64,000 bases of DNA, taken from contig CACVBU010000538.1 of assembly GCA_902728285.1 (NCBI GenBank), positions 1-64,000 on the forward strand, written 5' to 3'. The translations under genes were made by a program, and so were the position numbers. Within the stretch, counting starts at the first letter, position 1. The number at the start of each line of letters is the position of its first letter. This stretch comes from Clytia hemisphaerica. Lineage: Eukaryota > Cnidaria > Hydrozoa > Leptothecata > Clytiidae. Below the pieces are notes generated by a model. The model ran no database searches, had not been told where the DNA came from, and was given only the letters and a program-made list of their open reading frames with translations. This document shows, one piece after another, positions 45,310-58,702 of this stretch.

Positions 45310-48300
45310 ATGGCAACTCCAGGGCTATCAACCCCTAATAGAACCACAAGAAAGAGGAGACCAATGAATGTATCCCCTGCATTGAATCTATCTACAAGTC
45401 TTCTAGAGGTAAATGATGATATTGAAGAACGAAGATTACGTCGTAAATCAAAACTCTTGACAGGCAATATTCTGAGTCCTGGAGGAGTACAAGCTTCACC
45501 ATCAAGACCTGGACAAAATGATAAGGACAAGTAAGTGAAAAAAATGACTATTTGAGTGAGCTAGCTTTAATGATCGTCCATATAATGCTCTCTTATTTGG
45601 GTGCTTTAATTATTCATCATGCTCAGGGTTGATTTTTGTTCAAATGACTTTTATTTAATAAAACAATGATGGACTTTCATAGATAATAATTTTGAAACAT
45701 TAATTTTTTGTAGGAGAAAGTCAATCAGTCTCAGTCATGCTGGTGTGACAAATGCACAACTCAAAGAACATTATGCAAACTGTATCAAATTGTCTTCTGA
45801 AAATGTATGTTTCACCTAATACTTTTGATAAGTTTTGATGTACCAAGCTTGAAGGTTTAGTCATTTTTGTCTGGTCAATTTTTCATAGTCACAAAATAAG
45901 AAGTCATTTAGATCCTGCAAAAAAGTAAGTTTACCAAATTTTTCATTTATAACTTAACTTGAGTTATCTTTTTTTCAATCCTTCGTATACTTTTTATGGT
46001 TTATAGAAAATTAATGTAAAGAATGCATTTGGTTTACATTTGATTGACTATATGAAAGATTTGCTCAAAGAATCCAATAAAGATGAAAATGCCACTAATT
46101 TTCAAGTTGCCAGTTGTACACTAGATGCTGGTGTCAAGATTTACGCATATCGTGTAGATTCTGTTCATAGTGAAGCATATAAGGTTCTGGGAAGCCTTGG
46201 AAGAGCAGTGAACAATCCAGATGGTAAGAAAGGTTCCTGCTATAGAGGTTTCTAAGGGTTTGCTATATGTTGTTCTGCCATTAAGGAAATATGCAAAAAT
46301 TTGAAGAGACAATTCATTTTATAAATTATTTCTTTATTCTACCAAAATGGTAGAAATCATATACTTAGCCAAACCTAAAAAGTAAATGTGTCTAATCTGA
46401 AAATTCCTTATTGATTGCTCTTCCCAATTCTATTTTTTATTTTACGATCTATGACAAATCTTATAACCATGAATCACTTTTAGCACAGCTGATTATAGTA
46501 TATTATCTAGGGCTTTAATCCAATGATTATGTCCACTACTATTTCCACTTATTATCTCTCCGCTTAGTTCTTGGCCAAAGGATTTAGGTAATTTCCTATA
46601 AAGAACAATATAATAAAGAACAATGTAAAAAATTAAAAATTTAAACACAATAAACAACTTGCTTTCTTAGAACCAGAAGATGGGGAGCAGCCTGACTCAC
46701 AAGAAGGTGGCTCATCACAACCCGTGGCTAAAAAAACTAAAAAGGTATAAAATTTGTTTCATTTTTTGGTGGTATATGGTTATATGTGAATAATTGTATA
46801 TTATTATATATTATATTATGTATATTTCTTCACCCTTTTGATTTTTTCACTTCCTTCTTCCCAGAGAGCAGCTGGTAAGACTATCGAGACAAACATGAAA
46901 AACATAAACTGTGAGCAACTTGATATCGATTATGAGGTAATCATTTCTTACCATTTATGTTTTGATACTCCATGACGTCATCTGTTTGATGATTTATGCT
47001 TGGTCTTACTACAGTTTCTATTGCTCTTTCTATTTGTTTGAGTTGCAGGAGGCTTTGAGACGCAACTATAGACGAAAGAGTCAAAGAGCATCTCGTCAGC
47101 ACCTTGGACTGACTACCCAATTCCCCTAACTAAAAAACATGGGAAAATTCTTAGCCATCTTGTTTTGAAAATAGCATGGTTGATCGGAGAAGAGCCTATT
47201 TACTATTACAAAAATATGGATCACATATCCCAACACTGTCCCTGGTTTAGTAGGGAGATTGGATGATTAAAAATATTAAAAGAATTGGACATCCTTAAGA
47301 TGACCCATAGTGTGCAGAGGGGTCCAGCCCCCACCATTTTTCAGGGGGGGCTAAGAAAAATAGCCCCCGGCTAAATTCTTGAAACATAGCCCTCACCTTC
47401 ACAAAGCAAAATATCAAAGAAATTTTGCATGGAAATTCTCAATAAATTTATTACGTGGCAGGCAAAAAAAATTTTTCAAGAGGCACAAAACTTTCCCTAC
47501 AGCATAGATTTTTAACATAATTTAAAATATCTTCAACCTATCACCTCTGCCCCCAGTTCTATTACACAACACTCAGCCCCCCTCCCCCCCTAGTAAGCTA
47601 GCCCCCAGTATTTTTTGAAAAATACAGCCCCCAATCAAGCAAAAATGGTTTAGCCCCCTCCCCCTCCTAAGCTCAGGGGGGTGCATTCTATGTGACCTAT
47701 GATTGTTTCTTTTTCCAGGTTGACCCATTCTTTACCAAGATTTCAGCAGCATGTGATGAAGCTGGCACCACCAGTTTGTTGTCATTCCATTTGAGATCAC
47801 ATTCTGATTTGAATGATTTGTTGCTGGACTCATCAACCACTGTCGATTCCATACCAAACGCAACAGTTGGAGAAACTACCAATGATGATGATATGGTTGA
47901 TCTCAGCTCTTTGAGAGGTTCAATTTTTTATATTTTACTGTCTTTTCGATGGATAGAATAATGCTTTAAAAACAACGTGCTTTAAAAGGAAGAAAATATG
48001 ATTACAAGCATTACATATTATTTTGTGTTGATTAATGTAAGTCTTTAAAAAGGAGAAATCGAAATTAATGATGAAAAATGAAGAAGAAAAAATAATAATG
48101 AATTTAAAAAAAATTTAAAATTAGATTAAATTTTTTTTCTTCTTTCGAACAAGTAAAAGCAAACTCAAGTGATACTCTATCTTAACTTTAGCCAATGGTA
48201 CACTTACCTTCAATAGAGCAGTGATTCAGAGAAAACAACATAGGGCACATGAGTCCTCTAAAATGTACAAAATTTTCCCATCCGTTTGTATCAGTGATCT

Positions 48301-51300
48301 GCAGTGATTTTGATGGGTATTGATAACTGATAACTGTTCTGCTTCAATTCTCCAGATATGTACAACAATTTACCACTGACGAAAATGGAGATTTGCCCAC
48401 AATTCAGCAACTTCAATTTCACTGGATGGGATAAAGATTCACAGGTAATAAAAAGTTAAAAGTGACCATGTTATTCTTAGATTTAACCATTTTTCAGAAG
48501 TCACATCTCAACCAGCGATATTTTTCTAATGAACAACGAGAACACATTTAGGAAAAATAATAAGAATGATTGTTTAATTTGGTGTAATCTAGTTCTATCG
48601 CGTCCCTGGGGAGGGGGGTTGACCTTGACGGCCGGTGGATAAAGAATCGAAAAACTTTCCCATTTTAACCCTGAAGAGTCGCAAAAATGATTTTAAAAGT
48701 AGACGAAAAATTGAACAGCTTTTAATTGCCACCCTGAAAACTGTCAAAAATAACCAGTCGACCCTAGATACACATCTTCGAAATTAGTAAAATTGGGACC
48801 ATGTCAGAGCCTAAAAAAGAAACCCTGGCCAATGGCAAGTGATCCCCCGGGTATGCCATTTAGAGGAGAAACTCTCGTCTGAAACCCATCCATTCTATTT
48901 CTCATAAATAACAAGAGTGTCAGCAACACGCTGTAGTGAAATTTTATTATTAATTTTTTTAACAACTTTGACAACACAGGACATAGGAGGAAACATTCAC
49001 TTACCTGATGATAGTTTCGATGGCGATAATATTCACCGTTTCGACGAAAATGCACCAGGTATAATCATTCGATCGATTAATTTTGTCATATCTGTATAAA
49101 AGACACTCAAGTATATTTTCCAGTATCTAGTTATCAAATTGAATATTAAAGTCTATCCAGATATAATTGGCAGTCGAAACAAGAATGCCTGTAACTTTTG
49201 ATAGTCAAATAAATTGCAAAAAAAATTTTTTGATTGTTTTAGAGAATCAAAAGCGCTATATTTTAATGTATTTTTGGCTGACAACTTCGCGATTTTTAGC
49301 GGTTAAATTTACGATTGCAAAAATTAAGCTTTTTTCTACTTATGCTACAACGTTTATTTTTACACCAGTGGTAGTTCAACCTTAAGTTAAGAAGGTTGTT
49401 AAATTTCAAGGCAAACGGAAAAGTCCTTCGGAAGATATGGGACCCGAAATACCCCTTGCTGGCACTTTTCTGTAAAATATCAAATCTCCAAATTTTTACT
49501 AAAAACGGGGGTTATATTATCTTTTTTGAACAGTGCAATTAAAAGTTGGAAAGTGTTAAGTGTTGATGCATTGGTATTATTGGTATCATTGATCATTTCG
49601 AAACGAAGTGAAATCACAATATGATTGTTTTTATTACGATAAGCATATTGAACTTACTTTATTGCCTTTGTTATTTTTAAGTAATTAAAGAACTTTGCTA
49701 ATTCCAAAAGCACGCAGCACATAGTTTGGCTATGAGGTCATTATCCTGCATTATCATAAAAAGATCGTAAAATTTGTGATGATTGAAAAGCTGTTTTATC
49801 ATCACTACCCCCGCTTTTATTAAAAATGTTTCGCAGAAAAGTGCTAGCAAGGGGTATTTTATCTTCTGAAGGACTTTTCCATTTGCCTTGAAATTTGACA
49901 ACCTTCTTAACCTAAGGTTGAACTACCACTGGTGTAAAAATAAACGTTGTACCAAAGTAGAAAAAAAGCTCAATTTTTGCAATCGCAAATTTAACCGCTA
50001 AAAATCGCGAATTTTTCAACCAAAAATACATTTAAACATAGCGCTTTTGGTTCTCTAAAACAAGCAATATGATTTTCGCAGTTATATTTGACTATCAAAA
50101 GTTACAGGCATTCTTGTTTCGACTGCCAATTATATCTCGATACACTAGTCTTTTTATTTCCTAAATTAAAGTCTATGTGTTTAAATAACGGACCATGATA
50201 ATAATTGTCGACGTTTTTGTTTGACTTAGCTACATTTTATTTTATCAGAGAAATCTCAATGTATTCTTTATGCACAATCCGAGATATTATTGAGTTTCTT
50301 TTTGGTGCTAATCCTGCGCCGGAGATGGTTAGTTTTTTCATTGGCTAGACTAGATCCTGACTGACTGAGGACGAAGGTAAGTAAGAGGACTTACCGTCCT
50401 CGATTTGGTGGGTCAACTTCAGTCTCTCTGCCGTCCTCAAAAGGGTAGATAGATAAACTCACTAACCACGAAGACGAACGGAAAAAGTAATATGCGAGTT
50501 TCACATCACATTTTCTCATTTTGGTTAGCCTAACCTCCAGTGCGTTTAACAATGTATTTAACCAATGACATTTTGACAATAACAATGTATGTATTTAACC
50601 TCACGAATACAAGAAATTTTGTCATACCAAACAATAAAGCACTACTGTCGACTACTATCTTATTTCTTTTTTAGTGGTATCAGAAGCCATGGAGAGCTTT
50701 GACACTGGAGGTTGTGGTGGTATGGACGACTTCAGTGATAATGATGAAAGGGTATTTTATAACGTTATTTTTTGATAGGGTCCAAAAAGGGCCATTTTTC
50801 TCATTTTCCTAGGCCTTAGCAAAAAAAACCTCCTCGCGAAAAAATCTTAAAAGTATTTCAATTAAATAAATCAATCCTTCCATACATCTTGAGTAAAAAA
50901 TTTAATAACAGAAGCTACTTTTGGTTAATTTTGAAATTTATTTTTATTCTAAACGTTTCAGCTTTAACAGAGTACCATCATCAGTAAAAATTTTTGTTGT
51001 AAAAGTATTTCATTCTTCAAAATGAACCAGGTTTTGGTAGCGTCGAATAAAAGATGTCACAAGTCTTAAGGCTAGGCCCAAACTTACTAAATGAATAGAT
51101 TAAACTCAATGTTTCTTTTCTTTCTAGTCTTGACAAAATTTGACAAATGTAGACTGTAACCACCTAATTATATTTTTATCAAAAGAAAATCATTTATAAT
51201 TTTATTTTCAAGAATACCGTCTATGACCCACCGGGTGATAAAGTAAAAGGGTTTGAAGGTTAATTTTCTCTCCTAACTATGGAATATCAGTTTTTGTGTA

Positions 51301-54300
51301 GTGGTTCAAAAGTTATAAGCTGGTATATAACTGGTATTTAATTGTACAATAAAAAAGCTTTTGTTCTGAATACAACTCATAATCAAATTTCAGGACATTT
51401 ACTAATTAATCTGTTGAACCTTTAAAGGGCATAATTTAACGTATTCCATAACATCTTGCGTAGCATTTCTAAACTAAACTACGAACGATTCCCACTTCTC
51501 CGCGCAGATGAGTTGGAGTTTTTAGAAGATACTTTAATAATTGGTCATTTGAGGTAATAAAGATGACGCGTTCTTTAGAAAAAGTAACAAAATTGTTAAA
51601 CGACCAACCAAATCAAATAATGGTTTGTAAAAACTCCATCTCGTCCCTCCCAGCGCCGCGCGAACACAAATTTGCTTATTATGCTTTGTCAGCATCAGAG
51701 GCGCGCTTGCTTTCTATATCATAAAAAATAATATCTTTAAATTTTGACAATTTGCAGAACGATGCATTAGATGATTTACAATTTGGTCACCAAGGTGCCG
51801 CTATCCCTGATAATGGGATGTCATCAAAGTATGTTATTTTTATTAAACATTTTTAGTGAAAAGTTCTTTTAAAGCATAATTCTTGTTAATTTAGGGAAGC
51901 TTATTAAAAGGAATTCAGTATATTGTACGAAAGGAATATTCACAATACCCTACCACGGAACTTATAATGTAAATTTTTGCGAGGATTAAATTTCGTAAAA
52001 AAGGCCAAAATATGTGGAAGTAAATAAATTAAAAGCTCACACTGCGAACTTCACTCGTCACCAGCAGCTATGTTTCGATTGAACAGGTCTTTTACTCTCA
52101 ATATTTATTTTCAGAGACCAAATGTTTGGTACTACGGGAACTTCACACATCGCTCTTTCGTTGAACCCAAGCGAATACTCTTACTTCAGTCAAGATCACA
52201 TGAAAATGTGGGCTGGTCCTCTGCATTGGAAAGTCAAGGCGAAATCAAAAGGTGAAAATTGTTGAAGCTTTAATAATGATATTAGTTCATGCGAATTATG
52301 TAGATGGAATGATATAAAGTTTGAAAGAAATACAGGAAAAATCTTACTCGATGATGGGTTGGGTCATTTATTTATAACAATGCACCACATAAACATTTTC
52401 ACATGTGTAGCCTTTCATTTCTGCACACATGAAGATCTTTTCCTTGATACTAAAAACACTAAACATAAAGTTCAAATCAGATTCTTCGTTCTTTAGACAA
52501 AACGATTTCCACGACAAACGCCTCAAAAATGTCGACCAAGAAAACACAGATTCGTATTGATTTCGACGAAGAAATCGACCTCAAGAAACACTTTACCACT
52601 GGAAGGGTAGGTGGTCAAAGCGCAACATGAAAAACCAAAACAGATCAAAAGTTTAAGGCTCCGTATAGTTCTGAAAGAAATGAAACTTTTTCAGTTCCAT
52701 ATAACAATAGACAAGGATACCTTTTAAATCATGCGAAACTGTTGATTTTTATGGTGGTCTCAATTTCGATTGATTTATTTTCCATTTACAGAGGACATTT
52801 TCTGATGGTTTCGATTTCAAGGTTTTCTTTTTCTTAGGGAGCAACGCATATGAAGGCCGTTGCCATGGACAACAAACAAGCGGCACAGATGAGCGTGCTT
52901 CCAGCAGACTTGCATTACGAAACTGAAAGCCTCTTCAAATTATCCACAAGAACATTTGTATCGGTACGTTTAACTTTTTTTTACAAGGGACAAAGATGAA
53001 AGATTCATGACTTTGCTTTCTCTATTGCTAATTTCCATTGCTGTTGCCATTGACAGTTCTTTGCTATAACAACCAATGAGATTTGAAATATTATATAATC
53101 CTCCATAACTCGAGCCTCTATAACCCTAACTCCAACAAGTTCACTGATCCCTTAAGTTATGCCTCATAAACCTGTCTCCGTATCTTGACATTTCCATAAT
53201 TCGAACAAATATGCGCTCCCCTTGCGAAGTCAAGTTATTCTTGATATGCGTAAGTTATTTTTCTAGCGGAAACACCCTAAAAAAGCCGGGATTTGATCTC
53301 TCTCTGGTACTAAAAATAGAAACACAGAGGTCAAAAACCGGCTTTTTTGGGTGCTTCCGTTAAAAAATATGACGTCATCGTTGTTTCGAAGTGAAAATCT
53401 TTGCGAAAATACAGATGACATTTTTCGATTAAATGTTGATAGATGGATATCTGTTCTAATTGGCTTCATTTTTCATTTCAGATTAAACGACAATCAGACG
53501 CAGTTGATCTGAAAAACGAAGGTACGTACACTCTTAGGTTCCAAATAAACGCCCCCCCCCCGCTTGTTAATTTTTCGAAAATTTTCCAACCCCCCCTGGA
53601 CCTTATTAGGACCCCCCCCATTTATTAATTTTTTAGAATATTTTCATCTGTGAAAGAGCCCCTTATTTTGCTCTAAATAGCCTGCCAAGGATTTTTTATA
53701 CACTGGATATACAAGTAACAGATTTTTGCCGATTTCTCGCGTACTAGCTATGTCCGCAGTAATGATATTATTGTTCACTCTCCTTCCCTCATTAAATGAT
53801 TTTTCGAAGCATTTTTATTGCATTTCTTATCGAAAATCACTCATCCAATTCCCAAAAGAGACTTAAAACTTTCCTGTGAGAGTCAGATTCCACTGAAGCC
53901 ACTTAATTGCTAATTATAAGTCGTTATGACGTTTCAAGCTGTGAGAAAGATGCAAAAGACGTGTTGTGTTTTCTAAAACAATGAAAATACAATGATCACT
54001 CTCCATCGTTTTATGAGTCGTTTATCCAGTGTATAATAAATCTTTGAGCCTGCTTTTAGCCTATATTTACCTTATTTTTGGGTTTTCAGAAGTACAATTT
54101 CCAAACCCCCCTCTCCCCCCGGCAATTAGAAAAATTTAGAAAAAAGTCTGGCACTACCGACACATCGCCAAACTAGACGCCCTAATAAAAAGAAAAACAT
54201 TGAAAACATTTTTTCGACTTGCCCTCTTTCATTGTCTTTGAATCACGTGACTGGATTATTTCTCCTTCTTTGATTTAGGAGACGAGTGGTATAACTATGA

Positions 54301-57300
54301 CAACAAAAATGATCGAGAAGGATTCTGTCCGGCACTTGATGTAAGTCATCCACTGAACTTTATATATCCCTGGACCAAGCTATATCCGCCATCTTTGAAG
54401 TTTTTTTTGAAGTGGTACCCATAAAGAAGCCATTGCAGTGTTAAAAATCAACGTCTAACGGCGCTACATCATCAAAAGTTTTCGAGGGAAAGTAGATCTA
54501 GCGCTCTCGATGCATTTAAACCATCAAATACTTGGTCCAGGGTATATATTAATTCAAGGTCAGTGAAGTGATCCCTAAGTAAGGTCAAAATGTTTCTGAA
54601 CAGATAATTCCTATCACCCACACACAGGAAATCGAGACAAGCGATTCATTAAAGAAGGTCAATCAAAAATTATCGGATCAGATAATTCTTATCACCAACT
54701 CACTCATAATGGATAAAACAACAAGCTAAAGTTATAAAGTTGTTGCTCCGAGTTAACAGTTTTAGAATAAAAAGTGATAGATTTTGTTTCTATTCGAGAA
54801 ATAATTTTCACGGGAACTAATTTTCGCGGTTGGTGAAGTATCCTTGTATTCAGACAAACATTTTTAAACTGTCTCTGATAAATGATGTTGTACCTAACTA
54901 ATTATCCTCTTCGACTTTTCTTCAGGATTATGGGGATGATAATTACGATGATGATGACGGGGGCGGTTGTGGGGCGGAAATCACCCTTGATGAGGGTGGT
55001 CTTAATAATGATGATCAACAAATCACGACGTTTGGTGGTGCTGGCCTCGTTGCCCCGCCAAATAAGGTAAAACAATATTGATATTTTGTTTGATGGGTTA
55101 CACCAGGTAACACCAGCAAACATATAATACTGGAACGCTCGCGAGTATTGCTTTTGGTTCAGTTTTAATACACATATTTATATTTAGACGCTCATTAACA
55201 AAGCATGGATTTTTGTTGGTCCTCAGATTATTTAATTTTAAAAAGCATTAAACTTGAACTATATTTTGAAGTTCAAAAGAAGTATGATAAGGCTCGTAAA
55301 AATCTTTGTTCTTCTTAGGTGCGAGTACTAGACATCAACTACGCGAAAGCAGCGAAACGTATCGACATCAAGAAACTGAAAGGTACCATGTGGAAGATGT
55401 TGACTGCGAAAAAAGAAAATGATAAGGTAATCATTTCGAAAAGATACTTTGGCTCTTCTTAAAAAACTATATGACTGTGGAGGGTGTTATATTTTATCCC
55501 ACCGGAAAGTGAAAATTTAACACCGGTAAATGACTATTTTGACCATTCTTACTACCCCACTACCCCCGGCCATTACATCCTCTACTGACTGCTCACATTC
55601 AATGGAGGGGGCGTTGGGTAATATAGTACATTAAGCAGATATTCAATAGGTAAAAGTTGGTTATTGAGATTTATTAACTCGAGGTGATGTAATATTCAAC
55701 GAGGCGAAGCCGAGTTGAATATTCATCACCGAGGGTTAGTAAATCCAATAACCAACGAAAACATATTGAATATATGTTTTATTATATACCTAAGGCAAAA
55801 ACAAGACATTAATTATGTTAATAGTCGAACGTTTCACTTAAAACACTCCCATAATCGAACGTTCGAATGTTATTTTATTTTTAATGATTTTCTTAAATAC
55901 TTTGAATCATAAAATCTGTTCATGAAATTGACAATAGATTTATTTTAATGAATTTCTTTGATACAACAAGAGCGACAAAAAAAATCAAACTTTGAAAGCA
56001 AAATTTGAAAAAAAAATTATACCGTGGTATAATAGCCATGGTATATCAGGAATTATTCAATGGCTGTTTTTGCCTACAGGTATATAATAATGGAGAATAT
56101 ACCATTACTCCCACAGCACTCCCACTACCCACTCCACTACTCCACTCCTACTCCAGTGTAATGAAGGCAAAGTGTTAATAAGAAATAATAAAAAATGTAA
56201 ATTGAACATTTATCTTTTGTTTATTTTTCGTTCTTCAAAAGAATCTTTTGTTTCATTTCGGTTTATTTATTTTATTTTTTACACTAAATTTGGACATCAG
56301 TCACAATTTGCAGCTATTTTATACGTTACTGTCCAAATCTTTAAAGACCGGTCTCCACTTTCGCATGAACGAAAACTTTTTGACGTTTTTGTAAGCTCAT
56401 TGGTCGGTTGAAATATGAAGCAATTCCATTGGTCGAAATTGACGTAACGGATGAAAAAAGTAGAACTTCCTTCAACTTTTTTTTTGTTCGCGCAAAACTT
56501 TTTTATAACGTAATCTTTTCTTCAGGCAAAAAAGGTTAAGAAAAAAACTGTAGTCCATTTTGCGCGAAAGTGGAGACCAGCTTTAAAAAAATTACTTAAG
56601 CCCTCTAGAAGTGTTCTCCCGAATGTAATTTTTCGGTCATACTTTTTTTAAGGAGAACAAAGAAAACAATAACCTTCCGAAACCTGACATTCAAGAAACA
56701 GAATCAGAGAAAGATCAACCAAAAGACGTGTCTGGTTCCTACACCTTCAAATCTATGTATGATGCATTGCCCAATAAAGTGTCCACCAACATGTCCAAGA
56801 ATTTATCTGCACCAATAGCATTCGTTTGTTTGTTGTATCTAGCCAATGAAAAGGTTTGTTATGATTTTCCTCTTCATTTTATGAATTAAGGAGATAACGC
56901 CCAAATAGATAATTATTTACGATGGAGTGACGTCAAAGCACTTATGGTCTAACTTTTAAAGATAATTCTGTGTGTTTATTGAATAACATTTTAGCAGATC
57001 AAGCCAGTTGCTTTCTTCCCCTTGAAATGATGAATTTTAATTCATTTGAAAGAACACACGTGACTTTCCGTAACAAAGGATGTCATAATATGCAGTTTTC
57101 TTAGTTTCATATTTGCATGAAATAGAAAATTTTTAAACAGGGCGGTGTTTTAAGTCTAAAGGTTAGCTGCCTATGATAAGGCATTTTCGTAACCGTTTTT
57201 TCAAGGATTTGGCTCGAATTGAACCTTGCGTTCTTTTAAAAAAAATTATAAAAATTCGTATTTTTTTCATATGATTTTGTGTTTTTTTTTAGAATCTTAA

Positions 57301-57352
57301 ATTGACTGGATGTGAAGATATGGCAAATATCAAGATTGAATCCGGACCTTGA
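45310..57352 (+). CDS. NCAPH: NCAPH, condensin I kleisin subunit (Barren/CAP-H), complete
   Basis: Exons: 45310-45530, 45714-45804, 46007-46223, 46671-46744, 46865-46936, 47719-47917, 48356-48444, 48980-49058, 50675-50751, 51758-51828, 52115-52251, 52497-52606, 52838-52963, 53482-53521, 54279-54340, 54926-55066, 55319-55426, 56653-56853, 57293-57352. All borders are GT-AG and all phases agree, giving 724 residues (human 741). Diagnostic segments are [73 protein letters not shown], the acidic [14 protein letters not shown] region, and the C-terminal [16 protein letters not shown] with [10 protein letters not shown]. The last part is the winged-helix end that binds SMC4; the N-terminal helices bind SMC2. 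The protein closes the condensin I ring and acts in mitotic chromosome compaction. The first exon is basic and S/T-P rich (SPAL, LSPGG), as in other kleisin N termini. An optional 36 bp exon lies at 45889-45924. An AATAAA occurs at 57852-57857. Confidence 0.95.
45889..45924 (+). CDS. NCAPH: Optional 36 bp in-frame exon of NCAPH
   Basis: The segment is preceded by TTTTTCATAG and followed by GTAAGT, a consensus donor. Both neighbours meet at a codon boundary, so including it adds exactly twelve residues ([12 protein letters not shown]) between SEN and KINVKNAF, inside the conserved N-terminal SMC-binding region. The protein also reads in frame without it, and the skipped form matches the family better. 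It is therefore likely an alternative exon. It adds a basic, serine-rich patch. Confidence 0.5.
47316..47690. mobile_element. C/G-rich repeat element in an NCAPH intron
   Basis: AGCCCCCACCATTTTTC at the left faces GCAAAAATGGTTTAGCCCCC at the right. The interior repeats TAGCCCCC and GGGGGG tracts several times. A similar C/G-tract motif is seen near 4790. Boundaries are approximate. Confidence 0.5.
49156..50140. mobile_element. 985 bp foldback element in an NCAPH intron
   Basis: The ends TCCAGATATAATTGGCAGTC and GACTGCCAATTATATCTCGA are flanked by TA. The arms run about 340 bp each, through ATGCCTGTAACTTTTGATAG, TAAATAAACGTT-type and TACCCCTTGCT-type blocks, around a unique centre of about 300 bp (49500-49790). 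The arms are now only partly matched. It lies in the intron 49059-50674. Confidence 0.8.
51505..51650. mobile_element. MITE family B, copy 2
   Basis: Shares ends and interior with 11985-12141, including TACTTTAATAATTGGTCATT and CGACCAACCAAATCAAA. It lies in the NCAPH intron 50752-51757. Confidence 0.65.
53522..54278. other. NCAPH intron with C-rich tracts
   Basis: Runs of eight to ten C occur at about 53552 and 54110, with AATTTTTCGAAAATTTTCC between them at the left. It looks like a degraded element but clear terminal repeats were not found. Confidence 0.35.
54367..54542. mobile_element. 176 bp MITE in an NCAPH intron
   Basis: The ends TCCCTGGACCAAG and CTTGGTCCAGGG are flanked by TA. The interior has no coding sequence. 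It lies just downstream of the donor at 54341. Confidence 0.7.
55644..55776. repeat. Palindromic element in an NCAPH intron
   Basis: GGTTATTGAGATTTATTAAC and GGTGATGTAATATTCAAC are mirrored across GAGGCGAAGCCGA by GTTGAATATTCATCACC and GTTAGTAAATCCAATAACC. The arms are about 60 bp. Confidence 0.7.
56340..56586. mobile_element. MITE family D, copy 1, in an NCAPH intron
   Basis: The ends TTTAAAGACCGGTCTCCACTT and AAGTGGAGACCAGCTTTAAA are inverted repeats. The interior phrase TGAAGCAATTCCATTGGTCG with TGACGTAACGG recurs at about 58080-58115, downstream of the gene. Confidence 0.7.
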
Positions 57353-58298
57353 ACAAACTCTCTAAAAATCTCAATTTAACTTATTTAAATCCTTCTGTTT
57401 GATTTTGTAGCTGTTTTTAGTACAGAATATAAAATTATATATAGTAAATCAACCTTTATATATATTTGAGCTATTTCAATCTTTATTCTACTTATTTTAT
57501 ATATTTTCCAGGGCGGGATGATTTTTGGGGATTTTCAAGTTCACTCTAAAAGGGGCTCTTCCAGAAAATATCCGTACATGGGGGTAAATTTGCTCTGTCC
57601 GGGGGGTCAACTGATGCTTGTAAAGGGGGGGAGTAGAACCCGTAGTCCGGGGGGGGGGCAAAAGTCACTTTGTCCGGGGGTAAATCACTGAAAATTGTTA
57701 TATCCTCCACCCCCCATATTCATATTTTTCTGGAAAAGCCCAAGGTCTGACATCTGTTCCACTGCCTTGCTGATAGTCTGCTTTACTCGTTTCGCTTTTT
57801 TGTATCGTTAACTTTAAATCTTGTATGGGATAGAGGAGCAATACTTTCATCAATAAATGTTTTTTTCGATTTTAACATCCCTCATTTGTATTGTGTATAA
57901 TTATATGTTTATTAGTAATACATCAAAACAACTACATCATTTATACTTCTTTTAATCAATTGGGATTCGAACCTTTTTTATGGAGAGTAAATAACAGCAT
58001 GTTTTCTGCGTCTCCACTTGCGCGCGCTGCGATCACACTTTTTCGAACAAAGCTTCCACGCTATTGGTCAAAAGAAAAATGAAGCAACTCCATTGGTGCG
58101 ATCTGACGTAACGGTTGGATAAACTTAAAGTTGAAATGTGTTCAACTTTTTGGACCTACCCCGGTGGGCTGTAGGTCCTATGATTTTTTGCACAAAGATG
58201 TATAACTATAAACCCTCGAATGTGACGGACCCCTATTTTCGAAAAAAAAATTGGGGGCAAATTTGGGCCAAAAAACGGCTAAAAACGGTTTTTTTGCT
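57353..58298. other. NCAPH 3' flank with two degraded MITEs
   Basis: A divergent family C copy is at about 57551-57742 (GGGGCTCTTCCAGAAAA to TTTTCTGGAAAAGCCC, interior of G-rich tracts). A relative of family D is at about 58002-58140. No gene is seen. Confidence 0.5.
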
Positions 58299-58686
58299 GT
58301 ACCTAACTCGAGATATCAACCCTTGAAAACCGTGTTTTTCAGCCAGAAACAGCTATTTTGTCCAGTTTTTGCGCTTTTTGAAGCTCAATATCTCGAGTTA
58401 GGTACTGAAATCACCTATACTTGCAATATATCTCTAATCCTAATTTTTTGAGAGCTTTCCAAAAATATACAACAGGTCTCCGTTTTCTCGAGCTAAAATT
58501 TTCATTAATTTTTAACCCTATGATTTTTGCCTGAGACCGTCATATTTGTCCGAAAATCACACCAAAGTGTCCGAAAAAAAATTGGAAACATAGTAATTTC
58601 GATTCCCCTACCCCTTAGCTTTCCAAAAATGTATAACAAGTGCTTCTAACAAAACAGTCGAGCGATTTTACAAAATGCCCTCTACT
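58299..58686. mobile_element. Half copy of the 687 bp foldback element
   Basis: It is collinear with the right half of 21508-22194: ACCTAACTCGAGATAT, CAGCCAGAAACAGCT, GAGAGCTTTCCAAAAATATA, GAGACCGTCATATTTGTCCG, ending CCCTCTACTATT. The left arm is replaced by unrelated sequence. Confidence 0.8.
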
Positions 58687-58702
58687 ATTGAGTTAGAATC
58701 TG

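Noticed and set aside
52791-52820. Possible extra NCAPH exon ([10 protein letters not shown]) before 52838
   Set aside because: It is framed by AG and GT but the donor is poor, and the flanking exons already match the family when joined directly.
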